Source: Pyronema omphalodes
Taxonomy: Eukaryota > Ascomycota > Pezizomycetes > Pezizales > Pyronemataceae
Assembly (NCBI GenBank): GCA_024516155.1
Contig: JAJJXM010000025.1
Span: 620,001-684,000 of the forward strand
Length of the DNA stretch: 64,000 nucleotides
Direction: 5' to 3'
Part shown: one piece after another, positions 44,866-57,562 of the stretch
How the letters are laid out: each line of letters starts with the position of its first letter
Position numbering within the stretch: position 1 is the stretch's first letter
The notes under the pieces: model-generated
The model's database searches: none
The model's input: only the letters and a program-made list of their open reading frames with translations
Told to the model about the DNA's origin: nothing
Translations under genes and position numbers: made by a program

Positions 44866-46881
44866 ATGTATTCCATATGGGGCATTGGTTGGCAGACTCC
44901 AACCTTCATAATATCCTTCTATGTACTCGGTAAGTCAAAGGTTCTTCCGAAGATTCTTCATCTCTGACAAATCTATGTGGTTATCTAGCGATTGCCCTTG
45001 CTATCGGCCACTATGTCTTCTTCCGATATCTTGATGGACAACCATTAAGCGAAACATTACCACAATCCTGGGTATCCAGTATATCCACAGCATTTGTCGT
45101 TACATTCAGATCATGTCTCGGAGCAGCTCTTGGAACGGCCTTTACTCAACGATTATGGCGGTTGTACCGTAAACGACCGATGCGGCTGACCACCATCGAT
45201 CTCTTATACACAGTCCTCCAAAACCCACTAAATCTTCTGCGTCCCAGTCTTATCAGAAATGCTAAGCTGGAGTTTATATTTGCACTTGCTTGCTGGTGTA
45301 TACCTATTGTAACCATCTTTCCACCCGGAGGAATCAGAGTCATATCGAAGGCCCACGCCACCGTGAAAGTATTTGATGTACCGACATTTAATTCAACATT
45401 CATATGGCCAAAGCCAGATCCAGCGCTATCGCCTGGTTATCAGAGATTACTAAACCACACAGCCGTCAGACAACAAGGCTTGTTCAAGCTTGACGATGAT
45501 GGTAGTTTCGTGTACGTTCTTTTTGAACTATATTTACTTGAAAGTTAAGCTAACCATGAATCCTCAGTTCACCGATACCTCAGCTCGCATCACCTATCAA
45601 ACAGACGTTGCTCCGTGGTCGATATCTTACAATCCCATCACCCTGCGGCGCAAATTGTTCCTACTCATTAAGCTTCCAAGGCCCCGCATTCAAATGCAAA
45701 GACGAGGGTATCAAAATGCCGAATAGCTTTGACTACATGTACTCCTGGATCAACACAAGTCTCGACGGCAGTTATGACTACGTTGCATCCGAAAACTACG
45801 GCCCCGGATGGCCAGCAAATTCACCAAAGGATTACACCAGTGATATCATGGCCTTCAGTTTAGGATACTCCTTCAATGCATCATCCGGGACTCCAAGGGA
45901 TTACGCAGGTGTCCGTACCATCAACTGCACATCAATGCTCGCACAATACTATGTAGATGTATCCTTCAACAACAGTATCCAGAGCACCAAAACCAGGCTC
46001 GAAGATTTCAAACTCATGAATGCTTCCACAGTGTCTAGACGTTGGGCATTTATATCCTACCAGAAATTACCGGTTGAGGACAACATGAACCAATTTGACT
46101 CCGATCATCACCCTGAAGTTTTCCCCGGTGGTCACGCTGCATTATTCATGGCAGCTCAAAGCCGCGCTATCCGGGACTCTGTTGTAGAACCTTTAATCGG
46201 CGATGTTAGAGGCTTTAGTATGTTCTCCCTCTCCATTCATCACCATACTTCTCTAACACTTATCCACCATCCACAGGCTCCGAAAAACCCAATATTAACA
46301 AGACCATGATCCTCGAAACTCCCTGGGTTCCCAACTCAAAAGAATACTCCTGGAACCCACTGACAGTAAAATCCGACCCACTAAACGCCACCATAACCCC
46401 CGCGTTAGTTGAAGAAATGTTAATCAACGCAACTCTTTCAACTATCACATTAGGATACTGGAAGACACAAACAAATGCAACAGTGGATAATTGGATTAAC
46501 TATTACAGCTTTGATAGAAGGATATATGTTCTTGCTCCTTATGCCAGTGCCCTGGTTGTGGCGTTGGCGTTTTTGTTGATTGGTGCGGATGCGTTGGTGA
46601 AGAATGGTGTGCCGGCGGAGAGTGGGAGCTTCTTGCAGGTGGCATGTACGACGAGTGGAGGAGGGAATGAGACGTTGGAGAAGACGCTGGCGGGTGGTTG
46701 CTTGGGAGGTGATGAGAATATGATGAGGGCTATGAATGATCAGAAGTTTGTGTATGGGGAGTTGAAGACGGGTGATGAAGGACAGGGGTTGGTTAGGAGG
46801 GCCGGGTTTGGACCGGTCGGGGAGGTGAAGAAGATGGAAAGAGGTGCGCTGTATGGTGTTTATGAAAACTCGGAGACATAA
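44866..46881 (+). CDS. Fungal four-TM membrane protein with large glycosylated loop
   Basis: Four exons, 44866-44929, 44989-45511, 45568-46217 and 46277-46881, with introns of 59, 56 and 59 bp, give 613 residues. Each splice joins a split codon and keeps the frame. Membrane segments are visible near the N-terminus (PTFIISFYVLAIALAIGHYV), at ISTAFVVTFRSCLGAALG, at LEFIFALACWCIPIVTIF, and near the C-terminus (VLAPYASALVVALAFLLIG). A loop of about 330 residues lies between TM3 and TM4, with about ten N-X-S/T sites and cysteines (IPSPCGANCSY), so it is probably extracytoplasmic. It belongs to an uncharacterised family widespread in filamentous ascomycetes; some database entries carry a misleading formylmethionine-deformylase-like label. 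Function unknown. The ATG at 44866 is the first in frame, but upstream exons are possible. Confidence 0.8.
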
Positions 46882-47229
46882 AGAGTGGGGTGAATGTGTA
46901 TTATTACTAAATAGGTTTAATGATTATTGGCGACTATAGATAATTGGAATTTCATTTGAACATTCACCCGAGTAGCGGCGCTTCAAAACATTCGTCAAAA
47001 TTTGGACGATTAACAATGTCAGGAGTCGACTACCTAAGCCATACAATGCAATCAATTAGGTATTACTAAGTAGGATCGAACCCCACGTCTATTCGTCCAT
47101 CACCTACCTGAGGGGTGAGATACTGGGATTATCTATTACTACGACGACTTAATCTATACATACGCTATGAAGTAAACCAACACCGATAGAGAGATATCGG
47201 TGAAAAGTCGCACAAACATATCGCATTAA
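46882..47229. other. Convergent 3' region between membrane protein and ORC2
   Basis: About 350 bases of AT-rich intergenic DNA between two convergent stop codons. A ggttcgatcc phrase on the minus strand near 47072 looks like a tRNA B box, but no matching A box or cloverleaf is present. Confidence 0.6.
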
Positions 47230-48860
47230 TCAAACCTCCATTTCATCCTCTAATATCCCTTCAAGATCTTCCTTTCTAAACGGAGCCCACAGTATTTCAG
47301 TACCCTGGGAATCCTTTTTACTGGTAATCATTTGATGATCCTGGAATCTATAAAATAGTTAGCAAGCTATTCATAGAGTAACTTGGGTTGGGGAAAAACA
47401 TACTCCTTCAGCAGCGTCCTAAACGCCACATCATTACTACAAATAAACTCTCCCATAGCCCTCTGATATAAAACTCTATACTCCACTCCATATTCACTCG
47501 CATCCACCTTCCTACCCTTTGCTTTACCCGTCCCCACACCCCCATTATCATCATCCATCATCGCCTGCAACTGATGACTAACCAAAATCCTAAACAATGA
47601 CCTGGCATTACTCGGCAGCGACGCAAGGACGTATTTGACACCCTTAGTTCCACCAGCTCTTCCTGCACCATCCACCAGTGACAACACCTCATCCACAGGA
47701 ATCTCAACAGTATAAGGTTCAAACGTGGTAGCATCATGCCATAAGAAGTTAAACTGCGAGACTCTTGCCGCATCCCAGAGAAGCGGAGCTCGAATATGGT
47801 CTATACTAGCAACCAGGCTGATTTTAGGGTGTGCAACCAGCCTTGCAATGGTAGCCTGGGATCGCTCATTCCGTAGGGCTTCACCGTCGAGATTATGGAG
47901 AACAATGGTAACTTTTTTTGCATCGGGCTCGTCTAGAAGGGATAGGATATTGTCAAGAATCTCGGTCATACCGACACCGAGACGGGCGTTGTGGTTTGCG
48001 CCGAGGAGAGCGGTGGCGAGGGTGGTGAGAATGTCTTTGACGGTGAGCCCGGAGAGGTAACCATTGATTACTACGACACTTCCAGGGTGGGTGTAGACCT
48101 TGGATGCGAACGCCCCTAGAAGCTTGCGTTTAGAACCGTAGCCGTAGAGAAGAATGTTGAAGCCTTGAGAGAGCTCAAAGACCCATTGCCCAAAGTTTTC
48201 GGTGTGTAGCTTGTGGATGTATTCTCTGTCCTCGACATGATCTGGGGGATGTGAACGTAACAGATTAAAGTAGGAACTATGATCCAGCTGTGAAAGTGAA
48301 GCAAGAGTCGCGGTAGAAGTCTGCTGTCGTGTCTTCCGATTCTGGTGAAAATAAGAATCCGGACCTTCCAGTGTTGATGGCGGCGGTGTAATCTCTCTCT
48401 TCTGTTTTGGTTTTCTCCCAGGCTTTCCTTTCGCCGGAACCTCCTCTTCTTCAGCAGAAGATTCATCTGAACCTTCACCGCCATATATTCGCTGTACTAG
48501 ATCTTCCTCATCATCTTCACTTTCATCCTCACTATCCCGACGGTCTAGTAGTCGCCGCGTGCTTTTCCGTCTCGCGCTGTGGTCCGCATTCGTAACAACC
48601 GGCGGTGGGGATACTGCAGAATCATGAAATCGTACCCGATCTGTTCTCCTTGGAGTTTCAAGGTGTGGGTTTTTCAAGATTGCTTTTCGAGGTGACGGTG
48701 ATGCTTGACCGGCACGGGAGTCTTCGGCGCCGCGGAGTCGGCGTTTACTAGGAGTTTCGGGGGCAACGAGGAGGACAGGAGCATTGATATTCGCAGTATT
48801 GGTACGTGTTGAACGGGTTTGACGAGGGGAGGAATCTGGGGAGGTTGATTTGCGTTTCAT
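47230..48860 (-). CDS. ORC2: Origin recognition complex subunit 2
   Basis: Subunit of the nuclear origin recognition complex that loads the MCM helicase. Exons 48860-47404 and 47347-47230 on the minus strand, with a 56-bp intron near the 3' end (gctaac branch), give 524 residues. The first 170 residues are basic and acidic-patched, disordered, with SP sites and a KPGRKPKQKR stretch. The conserved part begins near 190 (SYFNLLRSHPPDH) and includes FNILLYGYGSKRKLL, the degenerate ATPase loop of ORC2, then IVLHNLDGEALR and LVASIDHIRAPLLWD. The winged-helix end is completed only by the last exon, which reads EFQDHQMITSKKDSQGTEIL and closes WAPFRKEDLEGIL. An unspliced reading would lose this end. 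It is head-to-head with a decayed frame at 49248. Confidence 0.95.
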
Positions 48861-49247
48861 TACGGCGCGTCGTGGGTGGTGTGCTGAAGCTGCTGGGAAG
48901 ACGCGTTGCTCTGCAAATGTTCTTGGCCGACGCGTGAAATATACTCTAACGCCATTGAATCATACGTCATCACTCATCAATAATTGGAGGCGAACAGGGT
49001 TCTTGTATTTCATTCCTATCGTCATATACGCATCGCCTTTTTTGAAATCAATTGCAGATTTTGCATATAATAATTCTCATGAGGGAGGTAGTACAGTAGG
49101 TGATAAATGCCGAGTGATTCGATACAACTTCTCCACCAAAAAGCAACTTCCCTCCCATCTTCCACAACAAGCAACAATCCCTCATCCATCTTCTTTAATA
49201 CCCATAAAAAAACCACAAAATTTCCCCCAGCTCTGTCAATAAGTATA

Positions 49248-49817
49248 ATGACATCACCCTCCAAGCGACCCTTGAATCAAGACGAGTCGCTTACCAGGAT
49301 ATCTCATGTAACTGACAACATATTCAAATTCATTCACCAGATCAATGAACCAAACCAGACTCCTAAACCAAATTTTTCAGAAATCAACAGAAACATCCAA
49401 AATGCACACTTAGTAGAGCAAGAGAACAATCGGCACTCCACCTCTAATCGTTATTTGCAGGGGGACAATTTTCCAGTTATTAAGTAGTGGGTTAAAGATA
49501 CAAAGAAAACAGATCATAATAACATCAATAATCTCGAAAACCAGGTAAAGGGGTTGGCGGAAGTCAAGTCACAGCTCAAAGTCAAGTTATCACATTCTAT
49601 GGATATATGGGAAGCCTAAAAATATGCAACAAATGAAGCGGATAGGAAGATTGAGTAAATTATAAAATCCAGGCAGGGAGAAAGGAAAGAAAGGAAGAGA
49701 GCCGCCGGAGAGGGGAGTGATGTTTACACTAGTGATGAAAAAACTAAAGAGGCAGATGTAGGATCTTATTATGACCGATCAATATATATACCAAAATCAC
49801 AGAACAATACAGGATAA
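49248..49817 (+). pseudogene. Hydrophilic protein frame broken by three nonsense codons
   Basis: From the ATG at 49248 one frame can be read for 189 codons to a TAA at 49815, broken only by TAG at 49485, TAA at 49617 and TAA at 49656. In AT-rich DNA far more stops would be expected, so I read it as a decayed gene. The conceptual product is hydrophilic with a coiled-coil-like middle (NNLENQVKGLAEVKSQLKVK) and a Lys/Arg/Glu-rich part followed by an acidic stretch. No family is recognised. The frame is open upstream to 49107 as well. TAG and TAA could all derive from CAG/CAA by C-to-T change, as repeat-induced point mutation would cause, but this is inference. Translation through unseen introns is an alternative. 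Confidence 0.4.
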
Positions 49818-50470
49818 GAATAATAACCCATAACCCAGATCCTGTAGAGAAATCAATTATCAATTAAATTCGTTTATCCGCATTCAGAATATCGCGAGTA
49901 CATAAATACATAACAGCATAACAGCATAACAGAGAATATCAGCTAATTGTATGATTAATTTTAAAGGATATCTTAGATGATACATGTTTATCGGACCTCC
50001 AAGTAGAAGGCTTTCTTATTCCCCTGGCTGCCATTAAGTCATTGGTGGAGTTTCAACTTCAGCTTTGGGGGGTGGAATCAAGCTTTTTAGAATCACAGTT
50101 ACTTATCGGATCATAGTGGTAAGCTTTTTCTAGGTATAGTAACACTCATGGATGTCGTGTAAGAAAAAAATGTCCAATAGGCTTCCAAGGCTTCCGGAAA
50201 TTGCCTTCTGGAATGATTTGAAGGTTGTTGGTAGCGAAAATTCAACGCGACAATCCTCATCACAGGCTTCTCACATGTTCACAGTTCACTAGAAAGCAAG
50301 TATCTCGTAGACAACTCCCAAGCAAAGGTATCTTTGATTTTCATCTTATACATGTCGTTAACCATAATCCTCTCAAAACACGCCCACTTACATCAATCAT
50401 TATCCATTAACCATCGGGCATAAAAATCAAAAACATAAAATCATTCAACTAAACAAAGATATCATCAAAC
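49818..50470. other. Gene-free DNA downstream of AMS1
   Basis: AT-rich; includes the 3' region of AMS1. The cataacagcataacag repeat near 49910-49935 is the only structure noted. Confidence 0.6.
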
Positions 50471-53400
50471 CTAAAGCTGAAGCCTAATAGTCTGAATCTC
50501 AAAGGCTCTGAGCGAGACGCAAATCTCATGGTAAGCAGTTCCATTGATCTCAATCTCAGAGAATGGAATCTCCTCAAGGTCATCCTCAAGAATATTGGTC
50601 TTGTAGACAGCCTTGATAGGAAGCTTGGTACGGAAAACAGTGCTTGCACGACCTCCCAAGCTCTCGTACATACGGAGGATGACGCTGGATCCCTTCCTGA
50701 TGGGAAGTCCACCGACGGATATAGCCTCATCATCCTCTCCGCGTTTGACAGCATCAAGGATAATACTAGACTCCTTCTGGACACTGACAGTGTTGAGGAA
50801 ATCCTGGGCACGAGCGGTATCGGCACCATAGCGGGAGTGGTAGACTTGAAGAGGGTTGTTAAAGTCGGCAGCAGTGTGGACAGTGGACTCGCCAACAGCA
50901 CCCGAGTGAGGGTACATGGCATAGCGGAAGGAATGACGTCCCATATCAGCGTTTCCGTCGGGTGCCTTGGGCGAGCGAATGAGCGATAAGCGCATGGTGT
51001 TTCCAGCGGTAGCAAATCCGTACTTGCAGTCATTAAGGATTGAAACACCAAAGCCGTGCTCAGACAAATCAGCCCACTTGTGACAGCAGACCTCAAACTT
51101 GGCCATATCCCAAGTGGTGTTGTAGTGAGTGGGACGTCTGATGGTACCATACTGGGTTTCGTATGTAGCCTCAGTGTTGACGACATCAACAGGAAACTCG
51201 ACCTTGAGGAACTTCATAGTCTCACGCCACTCAATCTCAGAGTCAAAAGCAAGGTAAGTTCCAGCACCTCCGATGGCAGCCTCGAGGGAGATAGTGGTCT
51301 TGATCCAGCTGTTCTCGGAAATCTGGGTCTCGACCAATAGCGCAGCGCGAACAGGTCCAGCCTCCAAAATGGACACAGATGTGGGATTAAGCTCCTTCCT
51401 TGTCTCAGTATGGTAGACCTCAACGTCCCAAGCCTGCCAGTAAAGAGGTTGGTCGTCGAAAATAACGAGCTGACCAGCCTTTCTGCCCTTGGGGATAACC
51501 TCGCGGTTCTGAGGAAGGTAGACAAGGCTAGAGACGATTCCATTGGATACAGTTGCCTTGATGAGGTCGTTTTGAATAATATAAGATCCGTCATCGACCT
51601 TCTTGGCGGTAACAGCAGCACCCGAAGAAAGAACAGTCGCAGGGCTTCCAAGACCATAGGCATCACATTCCGCAACGGCGTAAACGGTGTCGTTGTCAGC
51701 AGCCTGAGAGTAGTTTGCAGCAGCAACCTGTTTGGGAATCTTGATGACCTCTGTGCGCTTCCAACCATGAGTGTTCATGACAACAGCCTGGGTTCCGGCA
51801 TTAGGAGCGCAAGTCAAGCCGAGAGCATCTGTGGCACGCTTGATAATATCCTTTCCTTTCTCGAAGAGGGCTGCATAAAGTCTGTCAGTGTCACGGTACA
51901 CCATCTCGATACAGGTTCCGGGCAAACAGTCGTGGAAGTGCATCAAGCAGATGTCCTCCCACATGTCATCGATATCCTTCTTGGGGTAGGTAAACGTGGG
52001 TACATGAATGCTTGCATAGGTGGCCAACATCTCGAGATCCCTCATCATAGTCTCCGCACGGCGGTTGCTCTTCTTGTTGTTGCTCTGGGTAGTGTAGGTT
52101 CCACGGTGTAACTCAAAGTAAAGCTCTCCGTACCATGTAACAAACTTGTCACCAGCCGCCTCCTTCTTCTCAAGTCTGTCGAAGAAGTCATCAACAGAGT
52201 TACCCATGTGGACCTGACTAGGTTAGTAAATATCATTGCATTTGATAATCGTAGTACATACTCTAGGCAGCAAGCCAGTCTTGTCACTCATTCCTCTGCA
52301 ACGTCTGAGCTTCTCAATCTGCTCCATGGTAGGTCCTCCTCCACCATCACCCTTTCCGAAGACAAGAAGCGATGTGTTGTCCTGGTCCAAAGACTTGTGT
52401 CTCTCCATAGATCGCTTAACATCTCCGAAATGCGCTTCGGCAGTATACGTCTCACTGGGAGGCATATGGCAGAGAACCTGGCTTCCATCAAGGGAGATCC
52501 AGTTAAAAGTAGTGTGTGGGAAAGTATTGATATTATTCCATGATAGCTTCTGGGTGAAGAATCGGGTCATACCAGACAGTCTGCAAAGCTGAGGAAGCTG
52601 GGCACTGTAACCGAAGGTATCCGGAAGCCAGAAAGTCTGACATCTCGCGCCGAAGCGGCTCTGGAAATAACGCTGTCCAAGAAGGAACTGACGAGACAAA
52701 CTCTCTCCGCTCGGCACGTTGGTGTCGTGTTCTACCCAGGAACCTCCGATGTACTGGAACTTGCCCTCGTGGACCTTCTGGCGCACGCGTTCGAAAGTCT
52801 TGGGGTAGTACTTCTCCAACCATTTGTACTGCTGGGCGGATGAACATGTGAAACGATGTTCGGGGTACAAATCCATGAGCTTGCACTGGGTGGCCCAAGA
52901 TCGTGCAACCTTGCCTATGACATGATCAGTATCCGAATGATATCATGTGCGGATAGGGATGGATACGCTTAGTCTCATCAAACGGCCACAACCAGGCAGT
53001 GTCGATATGACAGTGACCAGTTCCAAATACCAAAGGATCAGTTCCAGTTTGGTAAACCTTATGACTGGAAACATTCTCTCCAATGTACTTTGCCGCAATC
53101 TCTCTGCACTTAAGGATGCTCTCCTGGCTGCCGGGAACGAAGGTGTTGACAATGTCATTACAGACTTGGGTGGCCGCATGAGCTTCCTAGAAAACCCTTT
53201 AGTATTTTAAGAGCTCGTTCTGGCTATGAATACCAACCCAAGAATTCGCCGGGAATTCCCTGGAAGCGTCACCGATGATCCAGAAGTCGATGTAAAGACC
53301 CCAAGCCTCCAAGTTTGGCGCGACGATATCCGCCTGCGAAAGCTGGAAACTATTAATAGTAAGCACATATTTCCACATAGCCTAAATCCGGGGGTCCCAC

Positions 53401-54141
53401 GTTCTGTTGGGGTTGGGAGGCTGGATGATATCACTAGGAGCATTTCCAAACATCCCGTTACACGCCATCTCGATATAGAAAGTGTGCGGTTTTCCATCAG
53501 TCTTCCAGGAATCGGGGAAGATCCACTCAACTCTCTCTCCACCACCGGTGAGACCTTGAACACCCTCACCATCTTCCGTGTAGACGAAAGCCTCCGAGTT
53601 GCTGTCCCAGTTGAACTGAACTCTCTCCTGGTGTCTCATTCTCTCGGGAACGGTGATGGTGATACGGAACCAGTGAGTGCTCCATGACGGACCGAAGCTC
53701 TGTCCCTTTGAAGTTGGCTTGAATTTGTCTATTCCAGTTAACTAGGTCTTCTGTAATATCTGACTAAGAAAACAGACTCTTGATAGCCTCATGGAACAAA
53801 GGTCTCGCCAAATCCGGGACAGAGTAGACCTCCATCTTTACATAGTCCTCACTGGCCTCGCGGTCCGAGGTAAACATAGAGCGAAGGTTGTATTTCTCAT
53901 ATTGTCCGGTAGCGGTGAAGTTCTTGATACGGTCTTGGTAGATATTACGGATCTGGGTACCCTTGGGGGTAAAGTTGAGCTGAGGGTAGCCGTTATCCTG
54001 GGGAGTGCTTCTTCCGCCACCTCCCATGTTTCCTAGGAACTGTTGAAGGGGTTGGATATTGGGGATAAGGACAGAGTCGTGAGAATGCTCGCAGTTTGCG
54101 TGGTCGTGGGAGCTATGCCGGGAGCTCTGTGTCAGTTGCAT
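50471..54141 (-). CDS. AMS1: Vacuolar alpha-mannosidase, GH38
   Basis: Hydrolyses alpha-mannosyl residues of free oligosaccharides in the vacuole or cytosol. Six exons on the minus strand, 54141-53778, 53728-53401, 53349-53238, 53186-52967, 52914-52262 and 52213-50471, with introns of 48-52 bp, give 1139 residues, typical of this class II enzyme. No signal peptide is seen, as expected for a protein reaching the vacuole by the Cvt route. GH38 motifs: [12 protein letters not shown] with zinc ligands H328 and D330, [15 protein letters not shown] with the nucleophile D440, [10 protein letters not shown] (H595) and HFHDCLPGT (H653). The C-terminal beta domains continue to IRLQL. Three introns use weak donors (GTCTGT, GTGGGA, GTTGGT), so those borders rest mainly on frame and family fit. 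It lies upstream-to-downstream with ARB1 on the same strand. Confidence 0.95.
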
Positions 54142-54348
54142 GAATTCACGAAGAGAATGAAGTTGTATTTAGAGAAGAAATATGGAGGAACAGGTGTAGA
54201 TAAGACAGTGCGGGGAAGCAGGGGTGGTTCGATGGTGGGGTGGAGCTATGGCTATGTCTACCAAGCAGCTCTAACATTGACCAGGAACGCGAGAAGTATG
54301 GAGAAAGACGAACGAAGCTCCAAGCTCCACGGAAGCTAGCTATAAAGA

Positions 54349-54379
<31 letters not shown>

Positions 54380-55425
54380 GGAATATCACCTCGCCATTGC
54401 AATAAACTCAAACTCGAATAGTTGTGTTTCTGATTAATACTGTTATTCAATTGACAATTCGTATGTGAAGAAGAGACCTGAAAATTAGTGATTTCCCCTC
54501 TTCTCTTTATAGCCATTTCAGAACCTTGATGCTCTGCGCTGCTCGCCGGTTGCTCCCCTCGCACTCCCCCCCAGCCAATATTCCAGTCTGGCTTGGCAGT
54601 TGTCATGCACAATGTATATCAGATGCCCCTCCCCCGCACACCACAAATTAAAGTATCGACGCCCACGGGAAAGATCATGCGCTGCCATGAGCGCGCACTC
54701 CGAGGCGGATGGTCTAGTAACAGTGCCTGACAGAACGGCCCGGCCGATCAAGGCGTGCCAGGTAAGCACTCAACAAATTCTCCTTCGCCTGGGAGGATCC
54801 ACCTGTCATATGCCCCCGTTTTAATTATCCGTCTGTGTCCGCTTGATGTTGAGCAACAACGGATGGATATACATCCGATCCATGTGGGAACCACGAGATC
54901 CGCTCGGGGAGATCTTGGGAGACAGATGATCTGGAATAATCATGAGATGTAGAACAATTAAAGAACCTCCCCAAAATGGTATGTAGATTCCGTTCGATAC
55001 ATTGACATAGATCAACAGATACATCTCAATATAGTACCCAAATTTGTGACGAACCCGTACAAACTCAATACATGGTCCTAGCTCAACCAATACAACCCAC
55101 AATAGAACCCTATCTTGACGCGAACCCCGTTCATTCTAAGTACATACACTCGTCTTAAAACTTTAAAATCCAGAATACATGAGATCAGCGCCGCAAGCAC
55201 TAGAAAAAGAAATTCGTGTCCATCTATAACCCAAATCCAGACCTCTCTAAACTTTTTTGCCGCAGCCGAAAACAGGCGAGAGAGAAATCGGGCCGTATGA
55301 ACAAACAGCGTCAGAGTGACCACAACAAAAGACCCTTCCTGTACCAAAATCCCAAAAGAACAAAACAACCCGCAAGGAAATGAAAATCAATGAAATCACA
55401 AGAATGCCGATATAAAGAAAAACTT
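54142..55425. other. Intergenic region between AMS1 and ARB1
   Basis: Holds the AMS1 promoter, a short GA dinucleotide run at about 54350-54371, and the 3' region of ARB1. No gene is supportable. Confidence 0.6.
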
Positions 55426-57562
55426 TTACACTCCTCCAGCAGCAAGCATCTTCTTCCTGAGGTGGTTCTTGTATGCGGTGATGCTGCTGTCCCATCTGGT
55501 GACGGTGCGGTTCTCACACACGAGAATGTCCTTGGCGATCTTGTCAAGAAGTCTGCACATGACGTTAGTAAGGATCTTCATCAAAATTACCCATATGGAA
55601 GGACGTACCTGAAGTCGTGGGAGACGACAACGACTCCTCCGGAGAAAGCGTTGATGGCGTCAGCGAGCGAGTCGATGGTGGGGATATCGAGACCGTTGGT
55701 AGGCTCGTCCAACAACAACATGTTGGGTCCCTCGATGGCCAACAAGGCGAAGACAATTCTGGATTTCTGTTCAAAAAGTCAGCATGACCGCCAAATATTT
55801 AACCATGCGCGGCAAAACTCCAGAGACAGCAGTAAGCGGAAGAAGATTCCATCCTAGGTATCGCTGTTTCCTGGAGATTTGCAGGATGCGCCAGGGAATA
55901 TGTGCTCACCTGTCCCTCAGACAAAGTTCCAATCAAGGCAGTCTGGGCGTCTCCGGTAAGACCGTACTTTCCAAGCTGCTGTCTCCAGTACTGGTAGTCC
56001 TGGGAACGATCGGCGTACTTGTCACGAACGAAGTCAAGAGCAGACTTGGTCATGTCGAGCTGCTCAGCGGAGTGCTGAGAGTAGACACCAAGCTTCAAGT
56101 GAGTGTGACGAGAGACGTTTCCGTTGTTGGGGCTAAGAGCTCCGGTCATGATCTTCAACAAGGTGGACTTTCCAACTCCGTTAGGTCCGACAAGGGCGAC
56201 ACGGGAGTCCATGTCAATTCCCAAGTCGAGGTGCTCGTAGAGGTTGTCCTCGGCCTTTCCGGAGTAGGAGAAAGAAACGTCGTCGAAAGACAAGACAGGG
56301 GGAGGAAGCTTCTCGACATCGGCGAAACGGAAAGTGAAAACCTTGTCCTCAACAACCTTCTGGATAAGACCGTCGGCCTCCATCTTGTCAAGAATCTTCT
56401 GACGAGACTTGGCCTGTCTGACCAAGTTGGCGTAGGTACCAGCGGAAGCAATGAACTTCTTGATGTGAGCAATTTCCTCCTGCTGCTTGGCGTACTGCTT
56501 CATCTGGTTGACCTCCTGCTCCTCGCGGGTCTTGTGGTAACTATCGGAAAAACGTTAGTCCGCGTTCCTCATGCACGCATCCAGGGTAGCACATACGTGT
56601 CGTAGTTACCTCCGTAGTAGAGGAGGGTCTTCAATCTCATGTCAATCATGTTGGTACAGACTCCGTTCAAGAAGTCCATGGAGTGGGAAACGAGGACGAG
56701 GGTGTTGGGCCACTTCTTGAGGTACTCCTCCAACCACACACAAGCCTCCAAGTCCAAATGGGCAGTGGGGTCGTCGAGCAACAAGAGAGAGGGCTTGACG
56801 AAAAGAGCCTTAGCAAGGGCGACACGCATACGCCATCCTCCGGACATGTCCTTGGTCTTCTTCTTGATGGTGACCGAGTTGAAACCCAAACCAGTGAGAA
56901 TCAAGGAAGCACGGGTAGCGAAAGTGGAGGGGTCCATCTGGTCGATACGCTGCGGAAAGTTAGCAGGAGAAGCAAAAAGTGAATATACTACAATTGCATA
57001 CCTCGTAAAGGTGGTCAAGCTCAGGGCTCTCTCCACCGTCGCGCTCGACAATCTCCTCAGCCATTTTCTCCAAACGGGCAAGCTCTCCCTCGGCCTGCTT
57101 GACGACGTACTCGAGAGCACTGAACTCGGTGGGCTCGGCGGGCTCGTTCAAAAGGTACAAGTCGATGTGCTCAGGAATGGGGAACTCGCGGGCGGCCAAG
57201 GCCATGAGAAGAGTGGACTTTCCACATCCGTTCTCTCCGAGCAATCCGTAACGACGTCCGAAGTTGATCTCGATGGTAGAGTCGTTGAAGAGGACCTTAC
57301 CGTGGAAAACCAATGAGGCGGAGGTAATCTTAACGTCGCGGGAGGCTTCCAAAGAGGACAAAACTCCAGTAGTGACACGGTCGGAAAGACCAGACTCGTC
57401 CTCCTGCATCTTCAACTTGAGGAGCTTGGCCTCAGCAGCGGCAACCTCATCCTCAGCGGTCATGCCCTTCTTGCCCTTCTTGGGCTTGATCTCCTTGCCG
57501 GAGGCGGCGGCCTTCGCAGCCTTAGCGGCCTCACGCTTTGCCTTGGAAGCGGAAACAGACAT
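55426..57562 (-). CDS. ARB1: ABCF ATPase ARB1, ribosome biogenesis
   Basis: Soluble twin-cassette ABC ATPase needed for 40S and 60S subunit maturation in yeast; not a transporter. Five exons on the minus strand, 57562-57002, 56949-56597, 56540-55910, 55766-55609 and 55552-55426, give 609 residues, the same size as yeast Arb1. The first 50 residues are Lys/Ala-rich. Cassette 1 has Walker [10 protein letters not shown] (109-117), signature MSGGW (222-226) and Walker [13 protein letters not shown] (242-253), the unusual DDPTAHLD form that is typical of ARB1. Cassette 2 has GPNGVGKST (423-431), LSEGQ (511-515) and [12 protein letters not shown] (531-542). No membrane segments. Introns of 52, 56, 143 and 56 bp all keep frame; the 143-bp one is the longest. 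Codon use is strongly biased, suggesting high expression. Confidence 0.97.

Noticed and set aside
47060..47170. Minus-strand ggttcgatcc suggesting a tRNA gene
   Set aside because: No matching A box or acceptor stem at the right distance.
37387..57562. A biosynthetic or defence gene cluster in the gene-dense block
   Set aside because: The genes are unrelated housekeeping functions on both strands; no backbone enzyme, transporter set or cluster regulator is present.
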